From contig NZ_JANCTD010000005.1 in assembly GCF_024297185.1 (NCBI RefSeq), positions 62,001 to 126,000 on the forward strand: a DNA stretch of 64,000 bases, in the 5' to 3' direction. Below the pieces are notes generated by a model. That model saw nothing but the letters and a program-made list of their open reading frames with translations. It made no database searches and had not been told where the DNA came from. The stretch's first letter is position 1. Each line of letters begins with the position of its first letter. Below, one piece after another: positions 54,589 to 62,792 of this stretch. Made by a program: the position numbers and the translations under genes. This stretch comes from Lewinella sp. JB7 (GTDB taxonomy: Bacteria > Bacteroidota > Bacteroidia > Chitinophagales > Saprospiraceae).

Positions 54589-55140
54589 ATGCAACTCCGT
54601 AATCTCCAGGTTGCCGCCCTCGTGGCCAACGGATTCGAGGAAGTCGAATTTACCGAACCCCGTAATGCTCTACGGGACGCCGGAGCCACCGTACACCTCG
54701 TGAGTCCGCAGGCCGGTTCCGTCAGGGCATGGGACGGCGACGATTGGGGGAGCGAGTGCCCGGTCGATGTCGAACTCAACCAGGCCGTGGCTTCCGCATA
54801 CGATGCCCTGTTACTTCCCGGCGGAGTGCTGAGTCCCGATAGCCTAAGAATTAACGAGTCAGCGCTGTCCTTCGTGCGGCACTTCTTCGCGTCGGATAAG
54901 CCCGTCGCGGTCATTTGTCACGGGGGGCAGACCCTGATCTCCGCTGGCTTAGTAGAGGGGCGCACCATGACGGGCTACGTGGCCGTGCGCCCCGACCTGG
55001 CCAACGCCGGGGCATTGGTAAAGGACGAAGAAGTGGTCGTGGACGGAAGATTGGTCAGTAGCCGTAACCCCGACGATGTACCGGCCTTCTGCAAGAAGAT
55101 GGTTGAGGTATTCGCGGGGAGTAGCGTAGCGGCGGAATAA
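54589..55140 (+). CDS. PfpI/DJ-1 family protein
   Basis: 183 residues of the type 1 glutamine-amidotransferase-like superfamily. The start VAALVANGFEEVEFTEP carries a Glu near the active site, and the nucleophile elbow is AVICHGGQTLISAG near residue 104 with Cys and His. YDALLLPGGVLSPDSLR is the expected strand. Members act as deglycases or proteases; the activity here is not determined. It is followed by an intrinsic terminator. Confidence 0.88.
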   Translation: MQLRNLQVAALVANGFEEVEFTEPRNALRDAGATVHLVSPQAGSVRAWDGDDWGSECPVDVELNQAVASAYDALLLPGGVLSPDSLRINESALSFVRHFFASDKPVAVICHGGQTLISAGLVEGRTMTGYVAVRPDLANAGALVKDEEVVVDGRLVSSRNPDDVPAFCKKMVEVFAGSSVAAE

Positions 55141-55166
55141 TCTTTGTTGCTGTACCCGTCAATCGG

Positions 55167-55222
55167 AGGGTGAAGTGCATCTGACGGTCATCTCGCGTGG
55201 CCGGCATGCGCTTCACCCTTTT
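55167..55222 (+). terminator. Terminator after the PfpI gene
   Basis: A 14-bp stem AGGGTGAAGTGCAT/ATGCGCTTCACCCT (one T-G pair) encloses a 25-base loop and is followed by TTTAATTTT. It separates the PfpI gene from the TonB gene. Confidence 0.7.
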
Positions 55223-55233
55223 AATTTTCTACC

Positions 55234-56085
55234 ATGTTACGCTACACGTTCAGCGGCACGGAGGTGCTGCTGGGACTAGGAGGTTTGTGTCTCCTCCTGA
55301 CGCTTGCCGTTTACCTGTTTCGCCGTCATCTCGGGCACACCGGAGAATCCGCTGCTGCCGCCAACATCTTCGGCTATACGCCGACCATCCACCGGCTCTC
55401 CCTGTGCGCCTCCGTTTTTACCGTATTCCTCGCGATCAACTGGACGGACGGGGCCGAACTGCCGACTTACGAGTCCGGACCCGTAATGGTCGACGAAATC
55501 ATTGAGGTAGTACCGCGTATGACCGACCGACCGAAGCAGACGCCGCCACCCCCGCCGCCCCCGCCGCTGGTGATCGAACCCGTACTGGAAGAGGTTCCGA
55601 CGGTGGACCTGAGTACGCGGGCGGTTACCCTCGAGGATGTCGTCGCAGCACCCGCGGCGCCCGTGCGACGCTCCACTACTGCAGCGCCGCCGCCCCCGCC
55701 GCCGCCAGCAGATACTGCCGCGGTAATCTTTGCCGAGCGGATGCCGGTATTTGGGGAGGCTTGCCGGAAGTTGACCGGGGATGAACGTAAAAGCTGTTCG
55801 GATCGGGCGCTGCTCGCTTTCGTCCAGCAGCAGGTGAGCTATCCGCCACTGGCCCGGGGGAACGGGATTGAAGGCACGGTGGTCGTGCGCTTCGTCGTAG
55901 AGCGGGACGGGACGGTTTCTTCCATCGAGTCCTTGCGGGGAGTCGGTGGGGGCTGTACGCAGGCGGCGATTCGGGCGGTGGCGGAAATCAATCGGGTGGG
56001 GGAACGTTTTTCCCCCGGCATTCAGGCCGGCCAACGCGTACGGGTAGCCTTTACGCTTCCCATAAAATTTACGTTGACGAATTGA
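55234..56085 (+). CDS. TonB family protein with Pro-rich linkers
   Basis: 283 residues. The N-terminus has two hydrophobic segments (about residues 6-28 and 51-66), then two poly-proline stretches around residues 100-110 and 150-158. The C-terminal TonB domain is FVQQQVSYPPLARGNGIEGTV followed by VVRFVVERDGTVSSIE and GGCTQAAIRAV. TonB couples proton motive force to outer-membrane receptors such as the one at 45607. No exbB or exbD is nearby. The TonB domain is preceded by a Cys-containing segment (GEACRKLTGDERKSCSDR) that could form a disulfide. Confidence 0.9.
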   Translation: MLRYTFSGTEVLLGLGGLCLLLTLAVYLFRRHLGHTGESAAAANIFGYTPTIHRLSLCASVFTVFLAINWTDGAELPTYESGPVMVDEIIEVVPRMTDRPKQTPPPPPPPPLVIEPVLEEVPTVDLSTRAVTLEDVVAAPAAPVRRSTTAAPPPPPPPADTAAVIFAERMPVFGEACRKLTGDERKSCSDRALLAFVQQQVSYPPLARGNGIEGTVVVRFVVERDGTVSSIESLRGVGGGCTQAAIRAVAEINRVGERFSPGIQAGQRVRVAFTLPIKFTLTN

Positions 56086-56157
56086 CCGTGTTAGGTTCTG
56101 ACTGCCAAGGAAGTACGGATTTTCACCGAAGCGTGCGGTAAAAATTTCAGTGATTTG

Positions 56158-56190
56158 CTTGCATCCGTTCGGAGATTGACTGTATATTTG
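56158..56190 (+). promoter_or_regulatory. Promoter of tRNA-Asp
   Basis: CTTG (56158-56161), 21 bases and TATATTTG (56183-56190), an exact TAnnTTTG -7 box. The predicted start is about 33 bases before the tRNA. The layout parallels the candidate promoter of the tRNA-like pair. Confidence 0.65.
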
Positions 56191-56229
56191 CCGTCGCAAT
56201 CGAGCAGTTCGCTGCTGCTTTGCACTACT

Positions 56230-56303
56230 GGTTTGGTAGTTCAGTTGGTTAGAATGCCGCCCTGTCACGGCGGAGGTCGCGGGTTCGAGTCCCGTCCAGA
56301 CCG
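56230..56303 (+). tRNA. tRNA-Asp (anticodon GUC)
   Basis: A 74-nt standard class I tRNA: acceptor GGTTTGG/CCAGACC (one G-T pair), D arm with GGTTAGAAT, anticodon stem CCGCC/GGCGG with loop CTGTCAC and anticodon GUC, short AGGTC variable region, T arm with TTCGAGT. The base after the acceptor is G and CCA is not encoded. Loop positions 37 and 38 are A and C, as expected for Asp, unlike the T and C of the giant tRNA-like pair. Confidence 0.96.
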
Positions 56304-56306
56304 CAC

Positions 56307-56339
56307 AAAGAGTCGCTTTCGCAAGGAGGCGGCTCTTTT
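56307..56339 (+). terminator. Terminator after tRNA-Asp
   Basis: A 10-bp stem AAAGAGTCGC/GCGGCTCTTT (one T-G pair) with a 12-base loop; its 3' arm ends in a T run. It begins four bases after the tRNA and fits an intrinsic terminator. Confidence 0.75.
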
Positions 56340-56473
56340 GCGTTTGGGGTCGACGATGATGCAGCTGAGTGGAGCCTCTGGATGTTCTCCACGACGGCGT
56401 CAGTTTGGTCTATCGAAAAGTGATCCAAGGTGAAGTTTGCCTCATTGTTGCCATTGCAGCAAGGGGGGCTCGG

Positions 56474-57024
56474 GCCAGAGGCCGCTCGACCTATTATTAT
56501 GCTGCCCTCCGTGGTGAAAAGTCTCGGACCAGAGGCCGCTCGACCTGAGTGGGCCAACCTCGGCGTGCAACGCCTCGACCTGGAAGCCCGTACCGAAACA
56601 GCGGCAGCCAAATGGTATATTGTAAATTCTACCTTGTAAATGGTAAATCCTACCGTGCGTCTCGGACCAGAGGCCGCTCGACCTGACCCATCCGTGCGTG
56701 AATCCGTGGCCCTCCGTGGTGAAAAGTCTCGGACCAGAGGCCGCTCGACCTGAGTGTGTCAACCCCGGCGTGTAACGCCTCGACCCGAAAGCCCGTACAC
56801 GAAACTGCGGCAGCCAAATGGTACATGGTAAATTTTACCTCGTAAATGGTAAATCCTACCGTTCGTCTCGGACCGGAGGCTGCTCGGCCTGGCCCATCCG
56901 TGCGTGAATCCGTAGCCCTCCGTGGTGAAAAGTCTCGGACCGGAGGCCGCTCGACCTGGCTCATCCGTGGGTGAATCCGTGGCCCTCCGTGGTGAAAAGT
57001 CTCGGACCAGAGGCCGCTCGACCT
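56474..57024 (-). repeat. 67-bp minisatellite, locus 2, with ~206-bp higher-order period
   Basis: The GGCCGCTCGACC core occurs at 56480, 56534, 56672, 56739, 56878 (variant), 56945 and 57012. Spacings of 67 alternate with 138-139, so a 67-bp unit and a ~138-bp unit together form a ~206-bp higher-order repeat. The 67-bp unit is the reverse complement of locus 1. The longer unit adds AGCCAAATGGTA and GTAAATCCTACC words. Open frames here are repeat artefacts. Confidence 0.9.
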
Positions 57025-57040
57025 AATAGTTACCGCGGCT

Positions 57041-57562
57041 CTATTTCAGGAAGCCCCCGAGTGCACCACCGATACCGCCACCGTTCTTGTCGTCTTTCTT
57101 TCCGAACAGGCCGCCCGCGGCTTTCCCGAGCAAGTTGCCGGTATCGAGACCGAGTACGGACATCAGGCTGCCCTGATCTACTTCGTCGGTAGAACCGGCC
57201 TCACGCGTTTTGCCGGCGATCTTACTCATGATGAAGGGAAGGGCCACCGAACTGACCTGCTGGGCAATCCCTTCGGGGAGGCCAAGTCGAGCGGTAAGCT
57301 TCTGCACGAAGTTGCCGGCGATGTTTTGGTAGACTACATTACTCGTTAAACTGCCGCCCGTGCTCCCCTTACCGGAGGCGCGTTCGACCATGTTCAGGAT
57401 ACTGCTGAAGTTGCCCCCGGAAATCGCGGAGGTGATGCCTTCGGTAATGGACTCCTTAGCGAGGGGGACGGACGCTTCGGCCTGGTCGGCGTTAACACCG
57501 GTGCGTTCGGTGAGGGTGGAAACGACCTGGCCCTCTATGGCGTCGATGATGGAATCTAGCAT
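57041..57562 (-). CDS. DUF937-like protein
   Basis: 173 residues from the ATG at 57562; ten extra codons upstream overlap the terminator. A helical N-terminal part (MLDSIIDAIEGQVVSTLTERTGV) and a Gly-rich C-terminus (KNGGGIGGALGGFLK) resemble DUF937/YidB-type proteins of unknown function. No signal or membrane segment is certain. It is transcribed alone. The 67-bp repeat locus abuts its 3' end. Confidence 0.6.
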   Translation of the reverse strand: MLDSIIDAIEGQVVSTLTERTGVNADQAEASVPLAKESITEGITSAISGGNFSSILNMVERASGKGSTGGSLTSNVVYQNIAGNFVQKLTARLGLPEGIAQQVSSVALPFIMSKIAGKTREAGSTDEVDQGSLMSVLGLDTGNLLGKAAGGLFGKKDDKNGGGIGGALGGFLK

Positions 57563-57590
57563 GGCTGTTCGTTTTGATCGTGAGTAAAAC

Positions 57591-57624
57591 AAAGAAGCAC
57601 TACCGGGAACGATAGTGCTTCTTT
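57591..57624 (-). terminator. Terminator of the 79-residue protein gene
   Basis: A perfect 12-bp stem AAAGAAGCACTA/TAGTGCTTCTTT with a 10-base loop, read on the minus strand 11 bases after the stop of the gene at 57635-57874, followed by GTTTTAC. It separates that gene from the DUF937-like gene. Confidence 0.8.
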
Positions 57625-57634
57625 AATGCGCTAA

Positions 57635-57874
57635 CTAGCAGCAAAGTTGGGGAGCGGGCTCTCCGCGTGCGTAGCGGAGAATCGCGTCGACGATGCGGCG
57701 GCGGGGGCTGAACTTGATGCGGGGGAGGGAGGCCTGGGCCTCGACCATGCGTACGAGCTCGGTTACGAGAGCGGGGTCGGCGGCAATAGCGGCCTCGGTG
57801 GCTTCAATCTGGTCCTTGTCGGCCTCGCCGTAAACGTAGGCGACTAGGTCTGCTTGGGTAAAAGTTTGCTTCAT
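57635..57874 (-). CDS. Small acidic protein of unknown function
   Basis: 79 residues, no signal peptide or membrane segment. The N-terminal two thirds (LVAYVYGEADKDQIEATEAAIAADPALVTELVRM) look helical and resemble the N-terminal part of anti-sigma factors, without the zinc motif. The C-terminus is basic then ends in two Cys (EPAPQLCC). No sigma factor is adjacent. Its own terminator and a 5' gap support a real gene. Confidence 0.6.
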   Translation of the reverse strand: MKQTFTQADLVAYVYGEADKDQIEATEAAIAADPALVTELVRMVEAQASLPRIKFSPRRRIVDAILRYARGEPAPQLCC

Positions 57875-57961
57875 GAGAAATAGTGTTGTTGAATCAAAGT
57901 GTCAAATGAAAGATCGGAATGCGGGACGAAACGTTGCCCGCATCGCTAGAAATATACAGTA

Positions 57962-58396
57962 TTATTCCCTAAACCATTTTTGGGTGCGATAAAGCCCCGT
58001 CCAATGTTTACCCCGAACGTAGAGTTCATCGGGTTTATCGTCTGCGTACCAGACGGTGAGTTTATAGGTCGAACCCTTCTGCGGGTCGAGAATGGTGCCA
58101 CCCTCCCAGGTGGGCTCATTATCATCCGCGGGCTCCAGGTCCTCAATGATAACCATGCCCAAAATGGGACGGTTATGCTTGCTTCCGCTACATTCCGTAC
58201 AGACGGCCGTTCGATTGTCCGTAAGGATTTCAGCGATCTTACCGCTGTACCGGTCCCCTTCGGGATAAATTTCAACGATGCTTTTAGGCTGCCCGGTATC
58301 CTCATCGATGGTTTTCCACCGGCCTACGGGACTCTCCAATTGCCCGAAAGCAACGAAAGAAAGGCACGAGGATACAAGTAAAAGCAAAATTTTCAT
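57962..58396 (-). CDS. DUF2147 secreted protein
   Basis: 144 residues with a signal peptide (MKILLLLVSSCLSFVAFGQ). The mature part has SPVGRWKTIDEDTGQPKSIVEIY and YSGKIAEIL, typical of DUF2147, a lipocalin-like family common in Bacteroidota. The C-terminal YVRGKHWTGLYRTQKW strand is also characteristic. A CTECSG pair of Cys could form a disulfide. Ligand unknown. Confidence 0.85.
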   Translation of the reverse strand: MKILLLLVSSCLSFVAFGQLESPVGRWKTIDEDTGQPKSIVEIYPEGDRYSGKIAEILTDNRTAVCTECSGSKHNRPILGMVIIEDLEPADDNEPTWEGGTILDPQKGSTYKLTVWYADDKPDELYVRGKHWTGLYRTQKWFRE

Positions 58397-58487
58397 CGCT
58401 TAGTTTGTATCATAACGAGCCATGGGGTGGGCATGGTGTTGAGTTAATGACTTTTATTCCTTATTCCCTCAACTTTATCCCCATAAC

Positions 58488-59885
58488 CTAGCGGCCCGTC
58501 ACGATCTTACCGTCGGCTCCTCCTACGGTAATTTTGCGGCTGTCCTCGATCCAGACCTTGATTTGCGGGCACGCCTGGTACCGTTCATCGATCTTGATGA
58601 AGGTAGAGCTGACCCGTTTCTGGATCCAATCGCTCAGGTACTGTTGCTGCTTGGCGTTCTTGGTAGCATCCTGAATCTTAGCGTAGTCCTGGCTCAGCGT
58701 AGCCCGGTGCGGAGAAGTGCGCGATTGCAACTGTACGACCCGGAGCATGGGGTCACCGGCCGGTCCCCGAAATTCCAGCACCTCGCTCAGGGAATCGATC
58801 TCCAACTCGTCAATGGCGAAGTACACGTCCGGATCCAGGTCTCCGATCTCAAAGAAGGTGTTTCCGGAGTTCGGGTTGCTCATCCGGCCGTCGTTGTTGT
58901 AACTCTGGACTTTATCGTACCCGAAGCGCTTAACGGCGTAGCTGAAGGTGAATGTATCGACCCGAATGAGGTGGGCGATGCTGTCCAGGTACCGCCGGGA
59001 TTTTTCCATGTCCCCCTCGGTAATTTCGGGTTGCAGCAGAATGTGGCTGACGCGGATCGAATTTCCCCGGCGTCCGTCCAGGCGGATGAGGTGGTAGCCG
59101 AACTCACTTTCTACGACGTCGCTGATCTCCCCCAAATCAAGGTTGTAGGCGGCGGCTTCGAATTCGGCTACGAACTTCCCGCGCTTCGTCCAGCCCAGGT
59201 CGCCCCCACCGCGGGCACTGCCGTCCGCACTGTTCTTCCGGGCGGCTTCCTCAAAGGTAATGAGGCTATCGAGAATCTGTTGCCGCAGCGTCTGCAGGCG
59301 GGCAATCACGGCCTGCTTGGTGCTGTCGTTAGCTTCGGGCTTGACGACGAGTTCGCCGACTTCCACCTCCGAGTTGAAGTAGGGAAGGCTATCGCGGGGA
59401 ATTTCGGCGAAGAAATTCTTGACCTCCGCCGGAGTGACCTTTACCTCCCGCACCACGGAGGCACGCATCCGGTCGATGGCCAGTTGTTCGCGCAGATCTT
59501 CACGGAACTGTTCCTTGGTCGCGGTAATGCTCTGCCCGTAATAGTCCTCGAACTGATTGACGTCGCCGCCCATGTAACTCAGGATTCGGTCAATGCGGGC
59601 GTTTAGCTGCTGCTCCACCTCGGCGTCATTGACTTCGATGCTGTCGAGCTTGGACTGGTTGAACAGCAACTTCGCCACCAGGCTCTGGTCAAGAATAGCG
59701 CAGCGGGCTTCCGGGGGTAGCGGTTCGTTGGTCTGGGACTGGGCGAGTGCGTACTGCTCCTCGAGATCGGACAGCAGAATATATTCGCTGCCGACGCGGG
59801 CGATCACCTCATCGATGACGGCACCTTTCTGGGCGGAGAGGCCGTAGCAGCAAAGACACAGCAGGAGGGTTAGTACGTTATTCAT
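58488..59885 (-). CDS. SurA-like periplasmic chaperone/peptidyl-prolyl isomerase
   Basis: 465 residues with a signal peptide (MNNVLTLLLCLCCYGLSAQ). A SurA-type N-terminal helical part (VIDEVIARVGSEYILLSDLEE) precedes two parvulin-like domains, around residues 170-270 (RGGGDLGWTKRGKFVAEFEAA is diagnostic) and a second degenerate one before the C-terminus (VSHILLQPEITEGDMEKSR). It probably escorts outer-membrane proteins. It is the last gene of a three-gene operon. Confidence 0.9.
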   Translation of the reverse strand: MNNVLTLLLCLCCYGLSAQKGAVIDEVIARVGSEYILLSDLEEQYALAQSQTNEPLPPEARCAILDQSLVAKLLFNQSKLDSIEVNDAEVEQQLNARIDRILSYMGGDVNQFEDYYGQSITATKEQFREDLREQLAIDRMRASVVREVKVTPAEVKNFFAEIPRDSLPYFNSEVEVGELVVKPEANDSTKQAVIARLQTLRQQILDSLITFEEAARKNSADGSARGGGDLGWTKRGKFVAEFEAAAYNLDLGEISDVVESEFGYHLIRLDGRRGNSIRVSHILLQPEITEGDMEKSRRYLDSIAHLIRVDTFTFSYAVKRFGYDKVQSYNNDGRMSNPNSGNTFFEIGDLDPDVYFAIDELEIDSLSEVLEFRGPAGDPMLRVVQLQSRTSPHRATLSQDYAKIQDATKNAKQQQYLSDWIQKRVSSTFIKIDERYQACPQIKVWIEDSRKITVGGADGKIVTGR

Positions 59886-59890
59886 TCCGG

Positions 59891-60748
59891 TTAACGGTTG
59901 GTAAAAAATTCAATGTTATTGCGGTCGAGCTCTCGTTCGAAGATCTCTTCCCGTGCCCGTTCCAGTACTTCCCGCTTTCTACCGTGCAGAATCGCGCGAC
60001 GCGCCTGATCGATCACGTAGCTGAGGGGCGCGATTTCCATCCGCGGCTTCAGTTCGAAGAGGCGAAAGTAGTACCGATTGGTCCCGTCCAGCTGACTGAA
60101 CTCCCGTTTGGAGTTCACATTGTCGGCCGTGAGGGTGCCCTCGGGGAGCTGGGCGGCCACGTCTTCCAGGCTGTACCAGGTGGAATCACGCAGAAGAGCG
60201 ACTTCGGCGTACCGGCGACTGTATTCGGCCAGCGCGGCCGTATCCTGGGGATTGCCGTTGTTCCAGAGGTCCTGCAGCGCCTCTTCTTCCGGGGTGGGGT
60301 AGGGTACCCGAATGAAGAAACAACGCACGATGGGCTTCTCCAGTTGGTATTGCTCCTTATTTGCTTCGTAAAACGCCTCGAGTTCGGTCTGCGCGATGGT
60401 GCTGTCGAGTTTGGTGCTCACCAGGTGCTCCTCGTAGCTGCTGCGCACCAGGCTGGCCCGGTAGTCGCGTACGAGGCGATCCAGATTAAGGTCGCCGGGA
60501 GCGTTCTGTTCGCTTTCCCAGAGCAGTACGGCATCCCGCGCCCAGCGGTTGACGAATGCTTCGATGATCATGGCGCTATCGGCCGTCGTGGCCCGCTCCG
60601 GGAACATTCCGTCCATCTCCGACAGGCGTAATTCTCGCTGGTGCACGCGCGCCAGGACGGGATCGGAGGTGTCCACGATGGGTGCCTCCGTACACGATAT
60701 CAGTAAATACGTGAGGATGACCGTTGCCATCCAGCGGTTTGGCTTCAA
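59891..60748 (-). CDS. SurA-like lipoprotein without an evident active parvulin domain
   Basis: 285 residues with a lipoprotein signal (TVILTYLLISC). The N-terminal part (VDTSDPVLARVHQRELRLSE) resembles the chaperone domain of SurA. A parvulin-like region is very divergent, with no GGDLG motif seen, so prolyl isomerase activity is doubtful. It sits between two isomerase genes, overlapping the upstream one by four bases and 5 bases from the downstream one. It is probably a chaperone partner. Confidence 0.75.
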   Translation of the reverse strand: MKPNRWMATVILTYLLISCTEAPIVDTSDPVLARVHQRELRLSEMDGMFPERATTADSAMIIEAFVNRWARDAVLLWESEQNAPGDLNLDRLVRDYRASLVRSSYEEHLVSTKLDSTIAQTELEAFYEANKEQYQLEKPIVRCFFIRVPYPTPEEEALQDLWNNGNPQDTAALAEYSRRYAEVALLRDSTWYSLEDVAAQLPEGTLTADNVNSKREFSQLDGTNRYYFRLFELKPRMEIAPLSYVIDQARRAILHGRKREVLERAREEIFERELDRNNIEFFTNR

Positions 60749-62694
60749 GAACGGATCAGTTTATTCAGGACGCTTTTATTCACCTTCACCTCGTACCGCT
60801 TCCGCAGTTCTTCCACCCATTCCCGCTCCAGTTGATCCTGATAGTCGGCAATGACGTAGCCCCGGGCTTCGGCAAGTTCCTTACGGCGGGCGGGCAGCAT
60901 TTCCCGCACGAGTTGGAGCGTGGTAAGTCCCGTTGCGGGATCGATCCGGGCTTCGGTGCGGGCACCGGCTTCGGCGCGCAGTCCTTCCGGCAGCCGGTCT
61001 TCTTCGTAAAGGTTTTCTTCCACGCTTACCGCCTGACGCCCGAAGGCCTGCATGGTTTCTTCGGCGGTATGCTCACGCAGGTGGGCCACGACCTCGTCAA
61101 TCTGGAGGCTGTCGTCGGCCCTCACCGCTACGTTCAGCACCCGTGCGCGGGGGCCGTACCGGTAATCGTCGCGGTGTGCGTCGAAAAAGGCCTGTAGACC
61201 GGTGGTGTCCTCCCCCGCCCGGTCCCAAACTTCCAGCTTGGTGGCTTCGAAAAGAAGGATACCCTCCCGGTATTCGCGCATGAGCGCCCGGAATTCCGGA
61301 AACTTTTCCTCCAGTTGCTGCTCGGCGTGTGCCTGAACCGCTTCATTCACCCAGCGGTCGTAGAGTTCCGCAGTGGCGCCGGATACGTCGAAGCGGCGTT
61401 GGAGACTGGCCCGTAGGCGGGCGTTGCGGTTGAGAAAATCCTCGAAATCGCTTACCCGAAAATCGCGCTCGGCGATCCGGAGTAGGGTGGGGTCGGCGGT
61501 GCCGGAGAAGGAGAGCTCCTTCTGGGCATCGAAGAAACTGGAGTCCTGCCCCGCCGCGTATGTTGCCAACCCTTCTTCCATTCTTTCGGTTCCGTATTCT
61601 TGCTTCAGGCGTTCCAGCATGGCGCGCTGCGCGTCGGTGTAGCGGGCATCCCGTTTCACGGCCGCCTCCAAAAGAGGGCGTTGCTGGTCCAGGGGTTGTA
61701 TGCCCCGGCGGGAGATCCGGCGCAGAATGTGAAAGCCGACGGGGCTCTCGACTACGTCACTTACCTGTCCGTCCTCGGTCAGCGCGAAGGCGGCTTCCTC
61801 GAAGACCTTGCTGTACCGATTGATTCCGAAGAAACCGATGTAGCCGCCCTGATTCTTGGTCTTGTCATCCTCGCTGTATTCCGCCGCGACGGCCTCGAAG
61901 GGCTGCCCGTTCAGGATGGCCTGCCGGGCCTCCTCGGCTTTTTCCCGGGCTTCCTCCGCTCCCGCGTCCCCGCCTTTACGCACGATGATGTGGGCAATTT
62001 CGACCTCACCGTAGGCGGGGCGGGTGGCGTGCTTGACGAACAGGTGGTAGCCGGCCGCCGTCCGTACGGGCCCGAGTACCCGGTCGGTGGGGGCGGCATA
62101 CAGCGCTTTCTCCAGGGGGTACATTCCGTTGGGCAGCGGGGCGCTGACGAAGCCGATCCGCCCCCCCCGGGGCTTGCTGTAGGTATCTTCGCTCAGGGAG
62201 GCGGCCAGCTCGGCAAAGTTGTCGGGGGTGAGCCGCTCCCGAATTTCGGTTGCCCGCCGGAACACGGCTAGCGTGTCCGCCGGATCGTCAGAGGAGATCT
62301 TGAGGAGTAGGTGACTGAAGTCCACGTCCTCTTGCTGGTGACCGTACAGTTCTTCCGTAAGCCGGTCGGTCACCTCCCGGTCGATGAGGTAGTTGTCGGC
62401 CAGCTGCTTGCGATAACCTTCCAGTTCGTTTTGCAGGGCCGTGATGGTGTCGAGGCCCATGTCGCGCGCCCGTGCCACCTTTAGTTTGAAGCGCTCGTAG
62501 AGGTCGAGATACTCCATAACGCTTTCCCGACTAAAGGTGGCCTCCTCCCCGTTGGTCTTGCTGTAGATGTAGCGAAACTCCCCGACCGTGACGGGATCTC
62601 CGTTCACGGAAAAGAGTACGTCACTGTCCCGCTGCGCGAGCAGGGGGTAGGTGAATAGTAAGGAAGCTGCGAGCCCGAAGAAGTATTTGATCAT
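60745..62694 (-). CDS. Periplasmic peptidyl-prolyl isomerase with two parvulin domains
   Basis: 649 residues with a signal peptide (MIKYFFGLAASLLFTYPLLAQ). After a SurA-like N-terminal part, two parvulin domains are visible: one with EDTYSKPRGGRIGFVSAPLP near residue 170 and one with KNQGGYIGFFGINRYSKVFE near residue 282. A long helical C-terminal part follows. It is the first gene of the three-gene operon and likely folds outer-membrane proteins, as PpiD and SurA do. Confidence 0.9.
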   Translation of the reverse strand: MIKYFFGLAASLLFTYPLLAQRDSDVLFSVNGDPVTVGEFRYIYSKTNGEEATFSRESVMEYLDLYERFKLKVARARDMGLDTITALQNELEGYRKQLADNYLIDREVTDRLTEELYGHQQEDVDFSHLLLKISSDDPADTLAVFRRATEIRERLTPDNFAELAASLSEDTYSKPRGGRIGFVSAPLPNGMYPLEKALYAAPTDRVLGPVRTAAGYHLFVKHATRPAYGEVEIAHIIVRKGGDAGAEEAREKAEEARQAILNGQPFEAVAAEYSEDDKTKNQGGYIGFFGINRYSKVFEEAAFALTEDGQVSDVVESPVGFHILRRISRRGIQPLDQQRPLLEAAVKRDARYTDAQRAMLERLKQEYGTERMEEGLATYAAGQDSSFFDAQKELSFSGTADPTLLRIAERDFRVSDFEDFLNRNARLRASLQRRFDVSGATAELYDRWVNEAVQAHAEQQLEEKFPEFRALMREYREGILLFEATKLEVWDRAGEDTTGLQAFFDAHRDDYRYGPRARVLNVAVRADDSLQIDEVVAHLREHTAEETMQAFGRQAVSVEENLYEEDRLPEGLRAEAGARTEARIDPATGLTTLQLVREMLPARRKELAEARGYVIADYQDQLEREWVEELRKRYEVKVNKSVLNKLIRS

Positions 62695-62792
62695 TGGTGT
62701 CTGTTAATGCCGTCGCAAATAAAAAGGCCCGTGGGGGCCGCAAAAGTAACCATTTTCACCGGGTGCTTATTGCGGTCTCCCTACCTTGCGGC

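Noticed and set aside
56249..56964. Several 60-120-codon frames over tRNA-Asp and the minisatellite
   Set aside because: They cross a tRNA or consist of the repeat translated in different phases.
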